The translations under genes were made by a program, and so were the position numbers. Below the pieces are notes generated by a model that worked only from the letters and a program-made list of their open reading frames with translations, was not told where the DNA came from and did no database searches. DNA of 64,000 bases, from NCBI RefSeq assembly GCF_014648775.1, contig NZ_BMRT01000002.1, positions 496,001 through 560,000 of the forward strand, in the 5' to 3' direction. The stretch comes from Streptomyces abikoensis. GTDB lineage: Bacteria > Actinomycetota > Actinomycetes > Streptomycetales > Streptomycetaceae. Every line of letters begins with the position of its first letter. The stretch's first letter is position 1. Of this stretch, positions 1-8,545 are shown piece by piece.

Positions 1-362
1 ACCTGGGGCGCCCGCCGGCCGAGGGCGGCCACGGCGGGGGCGACGACCTCGGTGATGGACGTGGCGAAGGCCGCGACGGTCACCTCGCCCACCAGACCGG
101 TGGAGCACCGGGCCAGGTCGGACTCGGCCCGCTCCAGCTGGGCGGCGATCTCCACCGCGTGCCCGGCCAGGACGCTGCCGGCCGCCGTGAGCCGCACGGT
201 GCGGCCGCGCCGCTCCAGCAGGGCGTGCCCGGTCTCCGCCTCCAGGGCGGCCAGCTGCTGGGAGACCGCCGAGGGCGAGAGGTACAGGGCGTGGGCGGCC
301 GCGGTCACGGTGCCGTGGTCGGCGAGGGCGCTCAGCACCCTGAGCCGGCGGGGGTCGATCAT
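1..362 (-). CDS. LysR-family transcriptional regulator (partial, C-terminus outside window)
   Basis: Only the first ~120 residues are present. Residues 1-60 form the LysR winged helix-turn-helix: the protein opens MIDPRRLRVLSALADHGTVT, and SPSAVSQQLAALE follows as the recognition helix region. A linker and the start of the effector domain come next (TGLVGEVTVAAF). The start is the ATG complementary to 360-362, which puts the HTH at the very N-terminus as in the family. It is transcribed away from tdh-kbl across a ~95 bp gap holding two inverted repeats. LysR proteins usually control the divergent neighbour, so it probably regulates tdh-kbl or senses a related amino acid. The effector cannot be predicted from the fragment. 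Confidence 0.9.
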   Translation of the reverse strand, partial: MIDPRRLRVLSALADHGTVTAAAHALYLSPSAVSQQLAALEAETGHALLERRGRTVRLTAAGSVLAGHAVEIAAQLERAESDLARCSTGLVGEVTVAAFATSITEVVAPAVAALGRRAPQ

Positions 363-381
363 TTGTCCACTATCGCATCCA

Positions 382-396
382 TGAAGCAGAGCTTCA
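382..396. promoter_or_regulatory. candidate LysR operator (TGAAGC-N3-GCTTCA)
   Basis: A perfect 6 bp inverted repeat with a 3 nt spacer, TGAAGC-AGA-GCTTCA, lies between the divergent LysR gene and tdh. A second dyad (CATC...GATG, 404-421) follows it. Position and symmetry suit a LysR-type site. The assignment is inference. Confidence 0.4.
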
Positions 397-456
397 CAGG
401 TGTCATCGCATAACGTTGATGGACTTCACAGTCCTCAGCCGCCACAGTGATCCCCC

Positions 457-1497
457 ATGAGGGCATTGGTGAAGACCGCGGCGGGGCCGGGTCTCGAACT
501 GACCGAGGTACCGACCCCCGAGGCCGGTCCCGGGCAGGTACTGATCAAGGTGCTGCGCACCGGCATCTGCGGCACGGACCTGCACATCGACAGCTGGGAC
601 GACTGGGCGGCCCGCGTGGTCCGCGCCCCCCTCGTCGTCGGCCACGAGTTCGCGGGCGAGGTCGTCGAGACCGGCCCCGGTGTGAGCACCGTGAGCGTCG
701 GCGACATCGTCAGCGGCGAGGGCCACCTCGTCTGCGGCACCTGCCGCAACTGCATGGCCGGCCGCCGCCACCTGTGCATCCGCACCATCGGCCTGGGCGT
801 CCACACCGACGGCGCGTTCGCCGAGTACGTGGTCCTGCCCGAGTCGAACGTCTGGGTCCACCGGCACGAGATCGACATCGACGTCGCCGCGATCTTCGAC
901 CCGTTCGGCAACGCCGTGCACACCGCGCTGTCCTTCCCGGTGCTCAACGAGGACGTCCTCATCACCGGCGCCGGCCCGATCGGCATGATGGCCGCGGCCG
1001 TCGCGAACCACGCCGGGGCGCGCTCCACCGTGATCACCGATGTGAGCCCCTACCGGCTCGCCCTGGCGGAGAAGATGGGCGCCACCGTCGCCCTCGACGT
1101 CAGTGAGCGGCGCATCGCCGACGTCATGCCGGAGCTCGGCATGACCGAGGGCTTCGACGTCGGCATGGAGATGTCCGGCCGCGCCGACGCCCTCCAGGAC
1201 ATGATCGCGACCATGTCCCCCGGCGGCCGGATCGCCGCCCTGGGCCTGCCCACCGGCGACGTGAGCATCGACATGGCCACCGTCGTCACCCGCATGCTGA
1301 CGCTGCGCGGCATCTACGGCCGCGAGATGTTCGAGACCTGGTACGCGATGTCCGTGCTGCTGCGCAGCGGCCTCGACATCTCGCCGGTGATAACGCACCG
1401 CTTCGGTTTCGAGCAGTACGCCGAGGCCTTCGCCACGGCCCGCTCCGGCCAGTGCGGGAAGATCGTCCTCGACTGGACCCGTCCGGTCCTCCCCTGA
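457..1497 (+). CDS. tdh: L-threonine 3-dehydrogenase
   Basis: Zinc-dependent medium-chain dehydrogenase that oxidises L-threonine with NAD+ to 2-amino-3-ketobutyrate in the cytosol. The 346 residues match the usual length. Visible are the catalytic zinc region [25 protein letters not shown], the structural zinc knuckle [15 protein letters not shown] (four Cys), a Rossmann motif [10 protein letters not shown], and the Tdh-typical segment [12 protein letters not shown]. The ATG at 457 was chosen because the protein begins at the conserved first beta strand. kbl follows 64 bp downstream on the same strand, so the two steps of the threonine-to-glycine route are very likely one operon. The divergent LysR gene is the likely regulator. 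Confidence 0.96.
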   Translation: MRALVKTAAGPGLELTEVPTPEAGPGQVLIKVLRTGICGTDLHIDSWDDWAARVVRAPLVVGHEFAGEVVETGPGVSTVSVGDIVSGEGHLVCGTCRNCMAGRRHLCIRTIGLGVHTDGAFAEYVVLPESNVWVHRHEIDIDVAAIFDPFGNAVHTALSFPVLNEDVLITGAGPIGMMAAAVANHAGARSTVITDVSPYRLALAEKMGATVALDVSERRIADVMPELGMTEGFDVGMEMSGRADALQDMIATMSPGGRIAALGLPTGDVSIDMATVVTRMLTLRGIYGREMFETWYAMSVLLRSGLDISPVITHRFGFEQYAEAFATARSGQCGKIVLDWTRPVLP

Positions 1498-1561
1498 CGC
1501 CGTCCCGCCCCCGACGCCGGTCATCCCCCTGGCGTACGACCACACCACGAGGAGTCCCCCC

Positions 1562-2749
1562 GTGTTCGACAACATGCGCGAGCACCTGCGCAAGGAGCTT
1601 CAGGGCATCCGTGACGCCGGGCTGTACAAGTCCGAGCGCGTGATCACCAGCCCGCAGTCCGCGGCCATCAGCGTGGGCGACGGCAAGGTCCTGAACTTCT
1701 GCGCCAACAACTACCTCGACCTCGCCGACCACCCCGAGGTCATCGCCGCCGCGAAGACGGCCCTGGACGACTGGGGCTTCGGCATGGCCTCCGTCCGCTT
1801 CATCTGCGGCACCCAGGCGCCGCACAAGGAGCTGGAGGAGAAGATCTCCCGGTTCCTCGGCATGGAGGACACGATCCTCTACAGCTCCTGCTTCGACGCC
1901 AACGGCGGTGTCTTCGAGACGCTGCTGACGGCCGAGGACGCGGTGATCTCCGACGAGCTCAACCACGCGAGCATCATCGACGGCATCCGCCTGTCGAAGG
2001 CGGCCCGCTTCCGCTACCGCAACCGTGACATGGCCGATCTGGAGCGCTGCCTCAAGGAGGCCTCCGGCGCCCGTCACAAGCTGATCGTCACCGACGGCGT
2101 CTTCTCCATGGACGGCTACATCGCCCCCCTGGACGAGATCTGCGACCTGGCCGAGCGCTACGGCGCCCTCGTCATGGTCGACGACTCGCACGCCGTCGGC
2201 TTCGTCGGCGAGGAGGGCCGCGGCACGCCCGAGCTGTTCGGGGTGACCGAGCGGGTCGACATCATCACCGGCACCCTCGGCAAGGCCCTCGGCGGGGCCA
2301 GCGGCGGCTACGTCGCCGCGCGCGCCGAGATCGTGGAGCTGCTGCGCCAGCGCTCGCGCCCGTACCTCTTCTCGAACTCCCTCGCGCCGTCCATCGTCGG
2401 CGCCTCGCTGCGGGTTCTCGACCTGCTGACCGAGTCCGGTGACCGCCGGGCGCGGCTGCGGGAGAACACCAAGCTCTTCCGCACGGAGATGACCGCCGCG
2501 GGCTTCGACATCCTGCCGGGCGAGCACCCGATCGCCCCGGTGATGGTCGGCGACGCCGCGCTGGCCGGCCGGATGGCCGCGGCGCTGCTGGAGAAGGGCA
2601 TCTACGTGATCGCCTTCTCCTACCCCGTCGTGCCCAACGGCAAGGCGCGCATCCGCGTCCAGCTGTCGGCCGCGCACTCCCGCGAGGACGTGCTGCGCAC
2701 GGTCGCCGCGTTCCGCGAGGTCCGCGACGCGCTGGTCGCCACGGCCTGA
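1562..2749 (+). CDS. kbl: glycine C-acetyltransferase (2-amino-3-ketobutyrate CoA ligase)
   Basis: PLP enzyme of the alpha-oxoamine synthase family. It converts 2-amino-3-ketobutyrate plus CoA to glycine and acetyl-CoA, the second step after Tdh. The 395 residues match the family length. Landmarks are [16 protein letters not shown] near the N-terminus, [14 protein letters not shown], the cofactor Asp/His region [11 protein letters not shown], and the PLP lysine in [14 protein letters not shown]. The GTG at 1562 is preceded by GAGGAG at about the right distance. An in-frame ATG lies 12 bp further on but has no better ribosome site. A very strong hairpin follows at 2762-2801. Confidence 0.96.
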   Translation: MFDNMREHLRKELQGIRDAGLYKSERVITSPQSAAISVGDGKVLNFCANNYLDLADHPEVIAAAKTALDDWGFGMASVRFICGTQAPHKELEEKISRFLGMEDTILYSSCFDANGGVFETLLTAEDAVISDELNHASIIDGIRLSKAARFRYRNRDMADLERCLKEASGARHKLIVTDGVFSMDGYIAPLDEICDLAERYGALVMVDDSHAVGFVGEEGRGTPELFGVTERVDIITGTLGKALGGASGGYVAARAEIVELLRQRSRPYLFSNSLAPSIVGASLRVLDLLTESGDRRARLRENTKLFRTEMTAAGFDILPGEHPIAPVMVGDAALAGRMAAALLEKGIYVIAFSYPVVPNGKARIRVQLSAAHSREDVLRTVAAFREVRDALVATA

Positions 2750-2761
2750 GCGCGATGACGC

Positions 2762-2801
2762 CCGCAGGGCCCGTCCCGGATCACCGGGACGGGCCCTGCG
2801 G
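2762..2801. terminator. strong bidirectional hairpin between kbl and hbpS
   Basis: A perfect 18 bp inverted repeat with a 4 nt loop (atca) lies in the 67 bp between the two convergent genes. There is no U-tract, as is common in Streptomyces. It probably stops transcription from both sides. Confidence 0.8.
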
Positions 2802-2816
2802 CGTGTCCGGCCCGGA

Positions 2817-3365
2817 TCAGTCCGCGAGGCCGGCGACGCCCGCCTTCGCGTACTTCTCGTCGAGGTCGCCGCTGGGCGCGCCCGCCACGCCGATGCCCGC
2901 GACCGGGGCGCCCTTGTCCTGGACGGGGGCGCCGCCGGGCAGGAAGAGCGTGCCCGGGATGTCCTTGAGGTTCGGGGTCTGCTGGAGCCGCTTGACCAGC
3001 TCCGAGGTCGGGGCGTTCCAGGAGACGGCCGTGAACGCCTTGCGCTCGGCGGACTCGTAGGACTGCGGGCCCGCGCCGTCGCCGCGCAGGGTCACCACGG
3101 TGTTGCCGTCGCGGTCGACGACGGCGACGGACACCTTCTGCCCGTCCTTCTTCGCGGCGGCGAGCGCGGCCTGCGCGGCCTTGGCCGCCGCGTCCACCGA
3201 CAGCCGGTTCACCTGGACCAGGCCCTTGGCGGCCGGGGCCGGGGCGGCGGGGGCGGGGGCCGCCGTGGCGGCGACGGCGCCGAAGGTGACGGCACCGGCG
3301 ACGGCCACCGCCACGCTCCCGGTGATCACACGGGCGCGGACGGAGAACTGCTGCGGGCTCTTCAT
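2817..3365 (-). CDS. hbpS: HbpS-like secreted heme-binding sensor protein
   Basis: 182-residue secreted protein of the GlcG/HbpS fold. An N-terminal signal region (SVAVAVAGAVTFGAVAATAAPA) precedes the domain. Family motifs include VSVAVVDRDGNTVVTLRGDGAG, SYESAERKAFTA with an ExxE pattern like the iron-binding motif described for S. reticuli HbpS, and PGGAPV. The start at 3365 has GGAG just upstream; an in-frame extension to 3434 lacks signal-peptide character. It is divergent from senS-senR, the arrangement of the HbpS-SenS-SenR system, in which HbpS binds heme outside the cell and modulates the kinase SenS. The role is inferred from family and context, and both agree. Confidence 0.9.
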   Translation of the reverse strand: MKSPQQFSVRARVITGSVAVAVAGAVTFGAVAATAAPAPAAPAPAAKGLVQVNRLSVDAAAKAAQAALAAAKKDGQKVSVAVVDRDGNTVVTLRGDGAGPQSYESAERKAFTAVSWNAPTSELVKRLQQTPNLKDIPGTLFLPGGAPVQDKGAPVAGIGVAGAPSGDLDEKYAKAGVAGLAD

Positions 3366-3392
3366 GGGAACTCCAGTCGGACTGTCGGAACT

Positions 3393-3406
3393 GATCGGAA
3401 CCGATC
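3393..3406. promoter_or_regulatory. candidate SenR operator between hbpS and senS
   Basis: A perfect dyad, GATCGG-AA-CCGATC, lies 28 bp upstream of hbpS. A second CCGATCGG element sits near 3497, closer to senS. A response regulator of the NarL/LuxR type could use such sites to control both divergent transcripts. This is inference. Confidence 0.35.
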
Positions 3407-3542
3407 GGGACGTCTCCATCCTCGAAGCGATCACGACCCCTCCCGGTCGTCGGTCCGGAGGGCGTCCGCGCGCGGTTCGGACGACCCGGGGTCGACCGAT
3501 CGGATGATGCGAGGGCGATCACCAGGGGTTAGGACAGAAGAC

Positions 3543-4769
3543 GTGAACACGTACGTGACCGGCACCGCCCCACCGCTCCCGGACCGCGACCCCGACGCGC
3601 GGTGGTTCGCCGTCGTCCGGCACACCGCGTTCTTCCTCCTCCTCGGCGCGTCCCTCGTCCGTTTCCTGATCCGCCACGCGGGCCAGCCGGACACCCCGTG
3701 GATCATCGCCCTGAGCACCCTGCTCGGCATCCTCTACGTGCTCGGCGCGGGCCTCGACGACGCCGCGCCGGCGCACCGGCGGCTGTGGCTCGGCGCGGTC
3801 GTCGGGGTGTGGGTGGTGCTGGTGGTCGCGGCCCCGAGCTTCGCCTGGTGCGCCGTACCGCTCGTCTACACCGCCCTGCGCACCCTGCCCGTCCGCGGCT
3901 CCCTCGTGCTGATCGCGGGGCTGACGGTCTTCGTCGTGGCCGCGCAGATCAGCCTGTTCGGCTTCGACCCCAACCTCGTCGTCGCGCCGCCCACCGTCGC
4001 CGCGCTGGCCACCGCCGCCTTCGTGCACATGGAGCGGCAGCGGGCCCGGCAGGACGCCCTGATCGGCGATCTGCTGCGCACGCGCCGCGAGCTGGCCGCC
4101 ACCGAGCGCCGCGAGGGCGCGCTCGCCGAGCGGCAGCGGCTGTCGATGGAGATCCACGACACCCTGGCCCAGGGCCTGTCCAGCCAGCAGATGCTGCTCC
4201 AGGCGGCCGACCGGATCTGGACGGCCGACCCGGGCACGGCCCGCCACCACGTCCGCGCCGCGGCGGACGTCGCCGCCCGGGGTCTGGCCGAGGCCCGCCG
4301 CTTCGTCCAGGACCTGGCCCCCGCCGACCTCGCGGACGGGGTGCCCCTGGCGGAGGCGCTGCGCGCCCTGGCCGAACGGGAGCCGGTGCCCGGCCTCACG
4401 GTCCGCTTCCACCAGGAGGGGACGCCCGTGCCCCTGCCGGAGAGCGCGGAGTCGGCGCTGCTGCGGATCGCGCAGGGCGCGCTGGCCAACGTCCGCGAGC
4501 ACGCGGGGGCGAGCACCGCGGCCCTCACCCTCACCTGGCTCGACGACCAGGTCGTCCTCGACGTCGCCGACGACGGGCGGGGCTTCGACGCCGGTGCCGC
4601 CCCGGTGGCCGGCCCGGGGCGCGGCCACGGCCTGCCCGCGATGCGGGCCCGTGCGGGCCGGCTGGGCGGCCGGCTGAGCGTGGAGTCCGTGCCCGGCGAG
4701 GGCACCGTCGTCTCCGCCGCCCTCCCCCTCGTCTCCTCCGACTCCCCCGACTCCCCGGAGCTGTCATGA
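3543..4769 (+). CDS. senS: sensor histidine kinase, SenS-like
   Basis: 408-residue membrane kinase of the HisKA_3 type. About five hydrophobic segments occupy roughly residues 20-150 (for example HTAFFLLLGASLVRFLI and GAVVGVWVVLVVAA). The dimerisation/phosphoacceptor helix follows with ERQRLSMEIHDTLAQGLSS (phosphorylated His), then a HATPase domain ending DVADDGRGFD and GRGHGLPAMRARAG. The GTG at 3543 is preferred over an upstream in-frame ATG at 3504 because the extra residues are polar and the sequence before it is poor. The stop overlaps the senR start by 4 bp (ATGA). Partners are SenR downstream and HbpS, divergent and outside the membrane. Known systems respond to heme, iron and oxidative stress. 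Confidence 0.88.
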   Translation: MNTYVTGTAPPLPDRDPDARWFAVVRHTAFFLLLGASLVRFLIRHAGQPDTPWIIALSTLLGILYVLGAGLDDAAPAHRRLWLGAVVGVWVVLVVAAPSFAWCAVPLVYTALRTLPVRGSLVLIAGLTVFVVAAQISLFGFDPNLVVAPPTVAALATAAFVHMERQRARQDALIGDLLRTRRELAATERREGALAERQRLSMEIHDTLAQGLSSQQMLLQAADRIWTADPGTARHHVRAAADVAARGLAEARRFVQDLAPADLADGVPLAEALRALAEREPVPGLTVRFHQEGTPVPLPESAESALLRIAQGALANVREHAGASTAALTLTWLDDQVVLDVADDGRGFDAGAAPVAGPGRGHGLPAMRARAGRLGGRLSVESVPGEGTVVSAALPLVSSDSPDSPELS

Positions 4770-5410
4770 GCGCCGCCACGCCCGTCCGTCTGCTGCTGTG
4801 CGACGACCACGCCGTCGTCCGCGCCGGGCTGCGCGCCCTGTTCGCCAGCGAGCCCGGCATCGAGGTCGTCGGCGAGGCGGGCACCGGCGAGGAGGCCGTC
4901 GCCATGGCGGCGAAGCTGCGGCCGGACGTGGTCCTGATGGACCTCCAGCTGGGCCCGGGCATCGGCGGGGTGGAGGCCACGCGCCGTATCACCGCCGCGC
5001 CGGACGGGGTGCGGGTGCTGGTGCTCACCACCTACGACACGGACGCCGACGTCACCCGGGCCCTGGAGGCCGGGGCCACCGGCTATCTGCTCAAGGCCGA
5101 GCGGCCCGAGGAGCTCTTCGCGGCCGTGCGGGCCGCCGCCCAGGGCCGTACGGCGCTCTCCCCGCCGGTGGCCGGCCGGGTCATGGCCCGGCTGCGCGGC
5201 ACCCGGCCCGCCACCGGCACGCTCACCGACCGCGAGCGCGACATCCTGGGCCAGCTCGCGCGCGGCCTCGGCAACCGGGACATCGCCCGGGCGCTGTTCA
5301 TCAGCGAGGCCACGGTCAAGACCCACCTGGGCCGCATCTACGCCAAGCTGGGCGTGGACACGCGGGCGGGGGCGGTGGCGGTGGCGAAGGAGCAGCGGCT
5401 GCTGGGCTGA
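4766..5410 (+). CDS. senR: response regulator, SenR-like (NarL/LuxR family)
   Basis: 214-residue two-domain regulator. The receiver domain covers about residues 5-120, with the acidic pair CDDHAVVRAG, phosphoacceptor Asp in VVLMDLQLGPG, and the conserved Thr and Lys (LTTYDT, YLLKAE). The C-terminal LuxR HTH reads LTDRERDILGQLARGLGNRDIA with TVKTHLGRIYAKLGV. It starts within the senS stop codon, so synthesis of kinase and regulator is probably translationally coupled. A dispersed Streptomyces repeat with a terminator hairpin follows at once. Confidence 0.9.
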   Translation: MSAATPVRLLLCDDHAVVRAGLRALFASEPGIEVVGEAGTGEEAVAMAAKLRPDVVLMDLQLGPGIGGVEATRRITAAPDGVRVLVLTTYDTDADVTRALEAGATGYLLKAERPEELFAAVRAAAQGRTALSPPVAGRVMARLRGTRPATGTLTDRERDILGQLARGLGNRDIARALFISEATVKTHLGRIYAKLGVDTRAGAVAVAKEQRLLG

Positions 5411-5413
5411 ATT

Positions 5414-5462
5414 CAGCCTCGCCGGCGTTTGAGGCGCGGGGGTCCGGGGGCGGAGCCCCCGG
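5414..5462. repeat. dispersed Streptomyces intergenic repeat with terminator hairpin
   Basis: The stretch after senR carries the familiar module CAGCCTCGCCGGCGTTTGAG followed by a GC hairpin. The hairpin is an 8 bp stem, ccgggggc/gcccccgg, with loop gga at 5444-5462. I recognise this module as recurring after many Streptomyces genes. Here it separates the convergent senR and glutamate decarboxylase genes and probably ends both transcripts. Confidence 0.7.
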
Positions 5463-5465
5463 TGG

Positions 5466-6881
5466 CTAGTGGTGGAACGCCGTCGCCACCCGCTCCGGCC
5501 GGTCCAGTGGCGCGTCCTGCCGGCGCAGTTCGGGCAGGAGGGCGGCCAGGTCGTCGAGGAAGACGTCCGCGAGGTCCTGCGAGAACCCGTTGCGGCACAC
5601 GACCCGCAGCACCGACAGGTCCTCCCGGTTCGGCGGAAACGTATACGCGGGCACGAGCCAGCCACGCTCCCGGAGCCGGCGCGAGACGTCGAAGACGTCG
5701 AAGTTGGTGATGCCGTCGGCCGTGGTGAAGGCGAACACCGGCAGTTCGTCGCCGCGCGTCAGCAGACGGAAGTCGCCCAGTTCCCCGATGCGCCGGGCGA
5801 GACCGCTCGCGACGGTGCGGGAGTTGCGCTGGACGGCCCGGTAGCCCTCGCGGCCAAGCCGCAGGAACGTGTAGTACTGCGCGGCGACCTGCGCGCCCGG
5901 GCGGGAGAAGTTGAGGGCGAAGGTGGGCATGTCGCCGCCCAGGTAGTTGACGCGGAAGACCAGCTCCTCGGGGAGCGCCGCCTTCTCCCGCCACAGGGCC
6001 CAGCCGACGCCGGGGTAGACCAGTCCGTACTTGTGGCCGGAGGTGTTGATGGACGCGACGCGCGGCAGCCGGAAGTCCCACACCAGGTCCTCGTCGAGGA
6101 AGGGGGCGATCATCGCGCCGGACGCGCCGTCGACGTGGACGGGGACGTCCAGGCCCGTGCGTTCCCGGAGGGCGTCCAGGGCGGCGCAGATCTCGGCGAC
6201 CGGTTCGTAGGAGCCGTCGTAGGTGGAGCCGAGGACGGCGACGACGCCGATGGTGTTCTCGTCGCACAGCCCGGCCGCGGCTTCCGGGTCGATGTGGAAG
6301 CGGTCGCCCTCCAGGGGCACCTGGCGGGCCTCGACCTCCCAGAAGTTGCAGAACTTGTCCCAGCAGACCTGGACGTTGGAGCCCATCACCAGATTGGGCC
6401 GGGCCCCGCCGCCCGGGTAGCGGTCGGGGTGGGCGAGGGCCCAGCGGCGCTTGAGGGCGAGGCCTGCGAGCATGCACGCCTCGCTGGAGCCGGTGGTGGA
6501 GCAGCCGACGGCGGAGGCGGGGTCGGGGGCGTGCCACAGGTCGGCGAGCATGGCCACGCAGCGCCGCTCCAGCTCGGCGGTGCGCGGGTACTCGTCCTTG
6601 TCGATCATGTTCTTGTCGCGGCACTCCGCCAGCAGCACCCCGGCCTGGGGCTCCATCCAGGTGGTGACGAAGGTGGCCAGGTTGAGCCGGGCGTTGCCGT
6701 CGAGCATCAGTTCGTCGTGGACGAACTGATAGGCGGCGGACGGGGTCATCGGCCCGTCGGGCATCCGGTGCCGGGGCGGCTCCAGCGCCATCGAGGAGAC
6801 CGGGTCCGCCTCGCCGTAGAAGGGGTTGACCGCGTAGCCGCGGGCGGCGTGCCGGCCGCCGCCGCCCTTGTGCAGCGCCAT
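5466..6881 (-). CDS. gadB: glutamate decarboxylase
   Basis: PLP-dependent group II decarboxylase converting L-glutamate to GABA and CO2 with use of a proton. The 471 residues match the family. Typical motifs are NLATFVTTWMEPQA, the substrate loop CSTTGSSEACMLAGLALKRRW, VHVDGASGAMIAPF, and the PLP lysine in SINTSGHKYGLVYPGVGW. The start ATG at 6879-6881 lies 7 bp after the stop of the upstream L25-type gene, so the two may be cotranscribed. No glutamate/GABA antiporter gene is nearby, so an acid-resistance role is not shown by context; GABA metabolism is equally possible. Confidence 0.95.
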   Translation of the reverse strand: MALHKGGGGRHAARGYAVNPFYGEADPVSSMALEPPRHRMPDGPMTPSAAYQFVHDELMLDGNARLNLATFVTTWMEPQAGVLLAECRDKNMIDKDEYPRTAELERRCVAMLADLWHAPDPASAVGCSTTGSSEACMLAGLALKRRWALAHPDRYPGGGARPNLVMGSNVQVCWDKFCNFWEVEARQVPLEGDRFHIDPEAAAGLCDENTIGVVAVLGSTYDGSYEPVAEICAALDALRERTGLDVPVHVDGASGAMIAPFLDEDLVWDFRLPRVASINTSGHKYGLVYPGVGWALWREKAALPEELVFRVNYLGGDMPTFALNFSRPGAQVAAQYYTFLRLGREGYRAVQRNSRTVASGLARRIGELGDFRLLTRGDELPVFAFTTADGITNFDVFDVSRRLRERGWLVPAYTFPPNREDLSVLRVVCRNGFSQDLADVFLDDLAALLPELRRQDAPLDRPERVATAFHH

Positions 6882-6888
6882 GCGCGCG

Positions 6889-7536
6889 TCAGCCCTCGCC
6901 GCCCTCCGCGGGCTGCTCGGCCTCGGCCGCCTCGGCCGGGGCGGCGGCCTCGGCGGCGGCGCCCTCTTCCTCTTCCTCCTCGGGGACTTCCTCCGCCTGG
7001 GCGGCGACGACCTGGAGCAGGGCCGTGCTCCCGTCGACGGCCAGGGAGCAGCCGCGCGGCAGGTCGATGTCCTCGGCGCGAATGGTGTGACCGGCCTCCA
7101 GGCCCTCGATGGAGACGGTGAACGACTCCGGGATGTGGGTGGCCTCGGCCTCGACCGGCAGCGCGTCCAGCATGTGCTCCAGCAGGTTTCCGCCGGGGGC
7201 CAGTTCGCCCTCGGTGAGGACCGGGACGTCCACGGTGACCTTTTCGCCCTTCTTCACGGTCAGGAGGTCCACGTGGATCAGAAAGCCCTTGAGCGGATCG
7301 CGTTGGACGGCCTTGGGGAGCACCAGCTCGCTCTTGCCCCCCTCGATGTCGAGCCGGATGAGCACGTTCGGCGTCTTGAGGGCCATCCACAGCGCGTGGC
7401 CGTCCAGCGCGAGGTGCTTGGGGTCGGCGCCGTGGCCGTAGACGACGGCGGGGACCCTGTTCTCGCGGCGGATACGCCGGGCGGCACCCTTGCCGAAGTC
7501 GGTACGCGGTGTGGCGGCAAGCTTCACTTCGGCCAT
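6889..7536 (-). CDS. rplY: 50S ribosomal protein L25 / general stress protein Ctc
   Basis: 215-residue two-domain Ctc/TL5-type L25 that binds 5S rRNA in the large ribosomal subunit. The N-terminal domain (about 1-95) opens MAEVKLAATPRTDFGKGAARRIRRENRVPAVVYGHG. The second domain (about 100-180) contains VTVDVPVLTEGELAPGGNLLEHML. An acidic Ala/Glu tail ends the protein. GAGGAG sits before the ATG at 7536. The usual actinobacterial neighbours (prs upstream, pth downstream) are absent. The gene sits alone before gadB, so it may be an extra copy rather than the housekeeping one. That can only be settled with the whole genome. Confidence 0.92.
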   Translation of the reverse strand: MAEVKLAATPRTDFGKGAARRIRRENRVPAVVYGHGADPKHLALDGHALWMALKTPNVLIRLDIEGGKSELVLPKAVQRDPLKGFLIHVDLLTVKKGEKVTVDVPVLTEGELAPGGNLLEHMLDALPVEAEATHIPESFTVSIEGLEAGHTIRAEDIDLPRGCSLAVDGSTALLQVVAAQAEEVPEEEEEEGAAAEAAAPAEAAEAEQPAEGGEG

Positions 7537-7891
7537 GGGGGCGCTCCTCGGAATTCGTGGCTCTCCGGCCGCCGAGTTTATTCCGGGTTCATCCGGCCGG
7601 ACCGCCCGGGAAATTCTCGATTGCTCCGTTCGGCCGAGAAACCCATTTCCTCGGGCGGCGCCCGGCGGCCGTGCCGTCGGGGCCGCGCGGACGGGGCGAA
7701 CCACCCGTCCGTGCGCCCTCTCCGCACGCCGGAGCACAGCCGGGCGGCCGCGCTTCGGCCCACGGGCCGTCACCCGTGAATCACCGGTGACGGCCGGAAA
7801 GCACGGTGAAATCATCGGTTCCGCGCAGCATTCCGCATCCGGCCGCCGCCGGGTGCCGCCCGTCTGCGCGGACGCGAGGAAAGGGTGGCCC
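7537..7891. other. 355 bp divergent intergenic region
   Basis: It separates the L25 gene from the amine-oxidase-like pair. No convincing ORF is seen. It holds a 10 bp inverted repeat, GGCCGTCACC/GGTGACGGCC (7765-7774 and 7786-7795, 11 nt spacer), with an internal TCACCGGTGA palindrome. Promoters for both sides must lie here, but I could not assign -35/-10 boxes. Confidence 0.5.
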
Positions 7892-8545
7892 ATGCCAGAA
7901 ATCCGCCTCGAACCACCGCCGGACCGACCGGGCCTCCCGGAATTCCCAGCCGTCGTGGAGCCCGCCGTCCGTGACATTCCCGGGCCGCCGCCGGCCCCCG
8001 GCCCCGCCGAGCCGGTGGCCTGGGAGCGCACGGCGACCCCCTCCGGCGAGGAGCTGCTCGACCGCGCCGCCCCGGCGGTGCTCGCCGACCCCCGGGCGCG
8101 GGCCGCGCTCGACGGACACCGGTACGCCTTCCTGGGCGCCGGCCTGCTCGCCGACGACAAGGACCGTACGACGCCCGCGATCCTGGTGCTCGTCTACGAC
8201 TACACCGACGACCGGACGCTGGAGTTCACCCTCGACGACGGCGAGCCGCCGGTGCTCACCGGCATGACCGCGGGCCCCGGCCAGCCCGCCCTCTCGGACG
8301 CGGAGATCGAGCGGGCGGTGGAGATCGCCCGGGCCCAGTCCGAGGCCGCGCGCCGGGCCCCGGCCGACGCCGTGCCCATGGTGCTGCTCACCAGCGACGT
8401 CCATGAGGGCGACGAGCACCACGGCCGGCGCCGCGCCTACGTCGCCTTCGGCTCCCCCGACCGGCGCATGCCCCAGGTGCGCGTCCTGGTCGACCTCGGG
8501 GAGGAGCGGGTGGTCGACGCGGGAAGGAGGGTGGGCGATGAGTGA
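7892..8545 (+). CDS. copper amine oxidase N2/N3-domain-like protein (split gene, first half)
   Basis: 217-residue protein with no signal peptide. After a Pro-rich N-terminus, residues ~65-215 resemble the small N-terminal domains of bacterial copper amine oxidases. Two beta/alpha repeats are seen: LVLVYDYTDDRTLEFTLDDG with LSDAEIERAVEIARAQ, then RRAYVAFGSPDRRMPQVRVLVDLGEERVV. In ordinary amine oxidases these precede the catalytic domain in one chain. Here the catalytic-domain-like protein is the next gene, overlapping by 8 bp. The ATG at 7892 follows AGGAAAGG. Alone the similarity is weak; the next gene makes it convincing. It has no catalytic residues of its own, so a structural partner role is inferred. 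Confidence 0.6.
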   Translation: MPEIRLEPPPDRPGLPEFPAVVEPAVRDIPGPPPAPGPAEPVAWERTATPSGEELLDRAAPAVLADPRARAALDGHRYAFLGAGLLADDKDRTTPAILVLVYDYTDDRTLEFTLDDGEPPVLTGMTAGPGQPALSDAEIERAVEIARAQSEAARRAPADAVPMVLLTSDVHEGDEHHGRRRAYVAFGSPDRRMPQVRVLVDLGEERVVDAGRRVGDE

